The notes below the pieces were generated by a model. It was not told the DNA's origin and searched no databases. It saw nothing but the letters and a program-made list of their open reading frames with translations. Positions 23,696-26,509 of a stretch of 26,509 nt of DNA are shown one piece after another; position 1 is the stretch's first letter; every line of letters starts with the position of its first letter. The stretch comes from an uncultured Alphaproteobacteria bacterium (GTDB lineage Bacteria; Pseudomonadota; Alphaproteobacteria; Caulobacterales; Aquidulcibacteraceae). The position numbers and the translations under genes were made by a program. The DNA lies in the NCBI GenBank assembly GCA_937967725.1, contig CALBSY010000290.1, positions 1-26,509 on the forward strand, in the 5' to 3' direction.

Positions 23696-25153
23696 ATGAC
23701 AACAAAGCCTGCCCCTCCCGCGCCAGCGATCGTGTGGCTGCGGCAAGATCTGCGCCTTGCCGACAATCCTGCGCTCTGCAGCGCAATCGAGAGCAATCGC
23801 CCGCTGCTGCTCGTCTATGTGCTCGATGATGAGACGCCTGGTCGCTGGAAGATAGGCGGCGCCTCGCGCTGGTGGCTCCATCGAAGCCTTGAGGCGCTCG
23901 ATAGAGATGTGCGTCGGCGCGGCGGAGCGCTGGTGCTGCGGCGAGGAAACGCCGAAGCGGAGCTGACAAGACTTGCGCGGCAAACGCACGCTGGGGCGGT
24001 GTATTGGAACCGGTGTTATGAGCCCTACGCGATTGCCCGCGACAAGGCGCTCAAGGCAAAGCTCATCGAGGCCGGTGTCGAGGTCACAAGCTGCAACGGC
24101 TCGCTTCTATTCGAACCCTGGACGGTCAAGACCCAGTCGGGCGCGCCGTACAAGGTGTTCACGCCGTTCTGGCGCGCGTGCCTGCAGATGGAATCGCGCC
24201 GGCCGGTCAGCGCCCCGCGCACGTTGAAGAGCTTTGAAGGCGACGTTGAAGGCGACGCGCTTTCGTATTGGGGCCTGCTTCCCACGCTGCCAAACTGGGC
24301 CAAAAGCTTTGAGCCGGAATGGACGCCAGGCGAAGCCGGCGCAAAGAAGGCGCTCGATCTCTTCGTTGAGGACCGGTTGAAGGACTATCCGAAGGATCGC
24401 GATCGGCTCGGCGTTGTTGGCGCATCCCGTCTTTCTCCGCACCTCCATTTCGGGGAGATCTCCCCGGTGCAGATACGATCTGCGACTGAAGCCGCGGCCG
24501 CGCTCGGGAGAGGGCTCGAGCGCCCGGTTGAGAAGTACCTGACGGAGATCGGTTGGCGTGAGTTTTCAACCAACCTCCTCTTCCACTGGCCTACGTTACC
24601 CGAGGCCAATTGGCGGCAATCGTTCGACGCCTTCCCTTGGCGGGACGACGATGACGGGTTCGACGCGTGGAGCCGAGGCATAACTGGCTACCCGGTTGTG
24701 GATGCCGGCATGCGCGAGCTCTGGGCCACCGGATACATGCACAACCGCGCGCGCATGCTCGCCGCGTCTTTCCTAATCAAACATCTGTTGATCGATTGGC
24801 GCCGCGGCGAAGAATGGTTTTGGGACACACTTTGCGACGCCGATCTCGCGAACAACGCGGCGTCATGGCAGTGGGTGGCCGGCTCTGGCGCGGACGCTTC
24901 GCCCTATTTCCGCATTTTCAATCCAGTCGCACAAGGCGAGCGCTACGACAGCGACGGGACTTACGTTCGGCGGTGGGTTCCCGAACTTGCCCGGCTGCCC
25001 AATGCCATGCTGCACAAACCTTGGGAGGCGGACGCCGCAACATTGCGGGATGCCGGCATTGAGCTTGGCGTCGATTATCCGCGCCCGATCGTCGACCACG
25101 CTCACGCGCGTCAGCGCGCGCTCGACGCGTTCGCTACGGTAAAGTCAGTTTGA
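23696..25153 (+). CDS. phr: Deoxyribodipyrimidine photolyase
   Basis: A 485-residue flavoprotein of the cryptochrome/photolyase family, class I CPD type by similarity, which repairs UV-induced pyrimidine dimers using blue light. The N-terminal antenna domain starts with IVWLRQDLRLADNPAL (12-27). FAD-binding regions include YLTEIGWREFSTNLLFHWP (281-299) and ITGYPVVDAGMRELWATGYMHNR (329-351). The electron-transfer tryptophan triad is W315, W368 and W391, each 9 above the E. coli positions. The start is where homology begins, although no Shine-Dalgarno is visible. It is convergent with gmk, 9 bases apart. Confidence 0.95.
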   Translation: MTTKPAPPAPAIVWLRQDLRLADNPALCSAIESNRPLLLVYVLDDETPGRWKIGGASRWWLHRSLEALDRDVRRRGGALVLRRGNAEAELTRLARQTHAGAVYWNRCYEPYAIARDKALKAKLIEAGVEVTSCNGSLLFEPWTVKTQSGAPYKVFTPFWRACLQMESRRPVSAPRTLKSFEGDVEGDALSYWGLLPTLPNWAKSFEPEWTPGEAGAKKALDLFVEDRLKDYPKDRDRLGVVGASRLSPHLHFGEISPVQIRSATEAAAALGRGLERPVEKYLTEIGWREFSTNLLFHWPTLPEANWRQSFDAFPWRDDDDGFDAWSRGITGYPVVDAGMRELWATGYMHNRARMLAASFLIKHLLIDWRRGEEWFWDTLCDADLANNAASWQWVAGSGADASPYFRIFNPVAQGERYDSDGTYVRRWVPELARLPNAMLHKPWEADAATLRDAGIELGVDYPRPIVDHAHARQRALDAFATVKSV

Positions 25154-25162
25154 AGCGCCCGT

Positions 25163-25801
25163 CTAAATCCCCTGCTTCAGCCGCTCCACGTGCAGCTGCA
25201 GCCACATCTGGCGGTGACGCTTCAGCCGCTCCGCCGCGAGGATTTGCTTGATCTGGCCAAGCGTCTGTTCGAGCAGCGTGTTGACCAGCACGTAATCGTA
25301 CTCTTCCCAATGCCCGATCTCGTCGAGCGAACGGCTCATGCGCTTGGCGATCACGTCGGCGCTGTCTTCGTTGCGCGCTTTCAGGCGCCGCTCCAGCTCC
25401 GCCATTGACGGCGGCAGAATGAAGATGCGCACCACATCCTGTTCGGCCGCCGCGTGCAGCGCCCGCGCGCCCTGCCAATCGACATCGAACAGCACGTCGC
25501 GGCCCTGGATCAGCATCGCCTCCACCGGCGCGCGCGGCGTGCCGTAATGATTGCCGAACACCATGGCGTGTTCGAGAAACTCGTTGCGGTCGGCCATCTG
25601 CTCGAATTGTTCGCGCGACAGGAACTTGTATTCGCGCCCATCCACTTCGCTCGCGCGCGCCGGACGCGTCGTCGCCGACACCGAAAGCGACATGTTGTCG
25701 TCCGCTTCCAGCAACTTGCGCGCCAGCGTGGACTTGCCCGCGCCGGACGGGCTCGACAGCACGAACATGAGGCCGCGGCGCGCGACATGCTCATTCAACA
25801 T
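25163..25801 (-). CDS. gmk: Guanylate kinase
   Basis: A 212-residue guanylate kinase, which converts GMP to GDP with ATP. The P-loop SSPSGAGKST is at 16-25. GMP-binding residues lie in the SVSATTRPAR and DGREYKFLSREQF segments, and DVLFDVDWQGARAL forms the Walker B-like strand. Length is typical. ATG 25801 overlaps the end of yicC by 11 bases, so its translation would be coupled to the yicC C-terminal part. An internal ATG at 25768 would remove the ARRGL lead-in that is usual in this family. Confidence 0.96.
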   Translation of the reverse strand: MLNEHVARRGLMFVLSSPSGAGKSTLARKLLEADDNMSLSVSATTRPARASEVDGREYKFLSREQFEQMADRNEFLEHAMVFGNHYGTPRAPVEAMLIQGRDVLFDVDWQGARALHAAAEQDVVRIFILPPSMAELERRLKARNEDSADVIAKRMSRSLDEIGHWEEYDYVLVNTLLEQTLGQIKQILAAERLKRHRQMWLQLHVERLKQGI

Positions 25802-26509
25802 TGGCGGCCTGCTCCTTGATCTGATCGACCACGGCCTTGAGGTCGAGCCCGATTCGGGTGAGTTCCAAATCTCCCGATTTTGAGCACAGCGTATTAGCCT
25901 CGCGCGTCAATTCCTGACTCAGGAAATCCAACCTGCGCCCTGCCGGTTCGGGTTTCGTCAACAAGGCGCGTAGCTCCACCGCGTGCGCGGCGAGCCGCTC
26001 CAATTCTTCCTGCACGTCCGCGCGCGCCGCAACGATGGCCGCTTCCTGCGCCACGCGCGCAGGATCGAGTTTCAGCTCCGGCGTCAGCGCCTCTCACCGC
26101 TGGCGAATGCGCTCAGCTATGGCCGCCGGCGCGGCCGCTGCGGATGCGCGCGCCGCGGCGATCAGCGCGTCCATGCGATCAGCGGCGTCGGCGAGCGCTG
26201 CGGCCAGCACGCGCCCCTCGGCCTGGCGCGCATAGATCAGCGTGTCGAGTGCGCGCTCCAACCCCTCCAACAGCGCGGCGTTCTGGGCGTTGCGCTCCTC
26301 CTCGCTCAATTCCGTGTCTTCACTCACGATCACGCCGCGCAGGGCCAAGATGCCGTCCCAGCGCGGCTTGGCGACGCGTTTCTCGAACGCTTCACCGGCC
26401 TGAACCAAGCGCTCGGCCAATTCGAGATCAACCTTCACCGGCGGCGCGGCGCCAGTTTCGCGCGCGAGTAACAGCGAAGCTTGAATCGAACCGCGCTTTA
26501 AACGCAGCG
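25791..26509 (-). pseudogene. yicC: YicC family endoribonuclease gene with in-frame TGA; 5' end outside window
   Basis: The YicC/YloC family reads in one frame across this whole segment except for a TGA at 26094-26096. From the window edge the product reads LRLKRGSIQASLLLARE, then KVDLELAERLVQAGEAFEKR, DGILALRGVIV and IAERIRQR, which is the YicC N-terminal domain. After the stop it continues EALTPELKLDPARVAQEA, RADVQEELERLAAHA and LDFLSQELTREANTLCSKS, the DUF1732 domain. A single base change such as CGA to TGA would explain the interruption. The stop lies exactly at the domain boundary, and no good reinitiation site follows. It could be a nonsense mutation, a sequencing error, or a real split or readthrough. 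The N-terminal start is outside the window. Confidence 0.75.

Noticed and set aside
23645..23989. Minus-strand open frame across the start of the photolyase gene
   Set aside because: It is a shadow of the photolyase frame with no recognisable domain or start signal.
1..26509. tRNA, rRNA, CRISPR array, transposase or prophage genes
   Set aside because: Looked for by eye; no cloverleaf, repeat-spacer pattern or recognisable mobile-element protein was found. A covariance-model scan would be needed to exclude small RNAs.

Overview
This is a high-GC, gene-dense chromosomal segment from an alphaproteobacterium, most likely in or near Caulobacterales/Hyphomonadaceae. That placement is inferred from gene order, not from a marker gene. 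The supporting blocks are DUF2066-hdaA-ppk1-ppx divergent from purMN, pepA-holC next to ndk, lptF-lptG-lptD-surA-pdxA-ksgA, and yicC-gmk. Nearly all genes are housekeeping; no phage, IS transposase, tRNA, rRNA or CRISPR array is visible.

Layout. 1-1786 (+): the 3' part of a metallo-beta-lactamase-fold hydrolase, then RNase D. 1790-9815 (-): one long co-directional block read from right to left: DUF2066 secreted protein, hdaA, ppk1, ppx, DUF3297 protein, a class III nucleotide cyclase/TolB-like/TPR protein, and a 53-residue membrane protein. 9909-12567 (+): purM-purN (ATGA overlap), a SAM methyltransferase with a palindrome around its likely -10, and a 43-residue basic protein. 12612-15677 (-): pepA, holC and two tandem I78-type lipoproteins, joined by one- to four-base overlaps, then ndk with its own promoter. 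15828-23595 (+): lptF, lptG, lptD, surA, pdxA, ksgA, an envelope biogenesis block ending in vitamin B6 and rRNA methylation genes. 23696-25153 (+): DNA photolyase. 25163-26509 (-): gmk and yicC, the latter running off the window.

How the genes work together. HdaA (replication initiator inactivation), PPK1 and PPX (polyphosphate synthesis and breakdown) and a cyclase-like signalling protein share a transcription direction with very short gaps. This could co-express replication control with stress signalling. LptF/LptG form the transmembrane part of the LPS exporter, LptD is the outer-membrane LPS translocon, and SurA chaperones outer-membrane barrels including LptD. PurM/PurN, Ndk and Gmk are nucleotide-metabolism enzymes.

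Most notable observations: a 117-bp, multi-hairpin palindromic element inserted in frame inside ksgA, adding about 39 residues; an in-frame TGA that cuts yicC at the boundary of its two domains; two small proteins (53 and 43 aa) that length-limited gene calling would miss; a tandem pair of I78-type lipoproteins; and a GANTC methylation motif inside the predicted promoter of the hdaA operon. I do not see a complete novel multi-gene system here; the window is mostly ordinary core genome with these local oddities.
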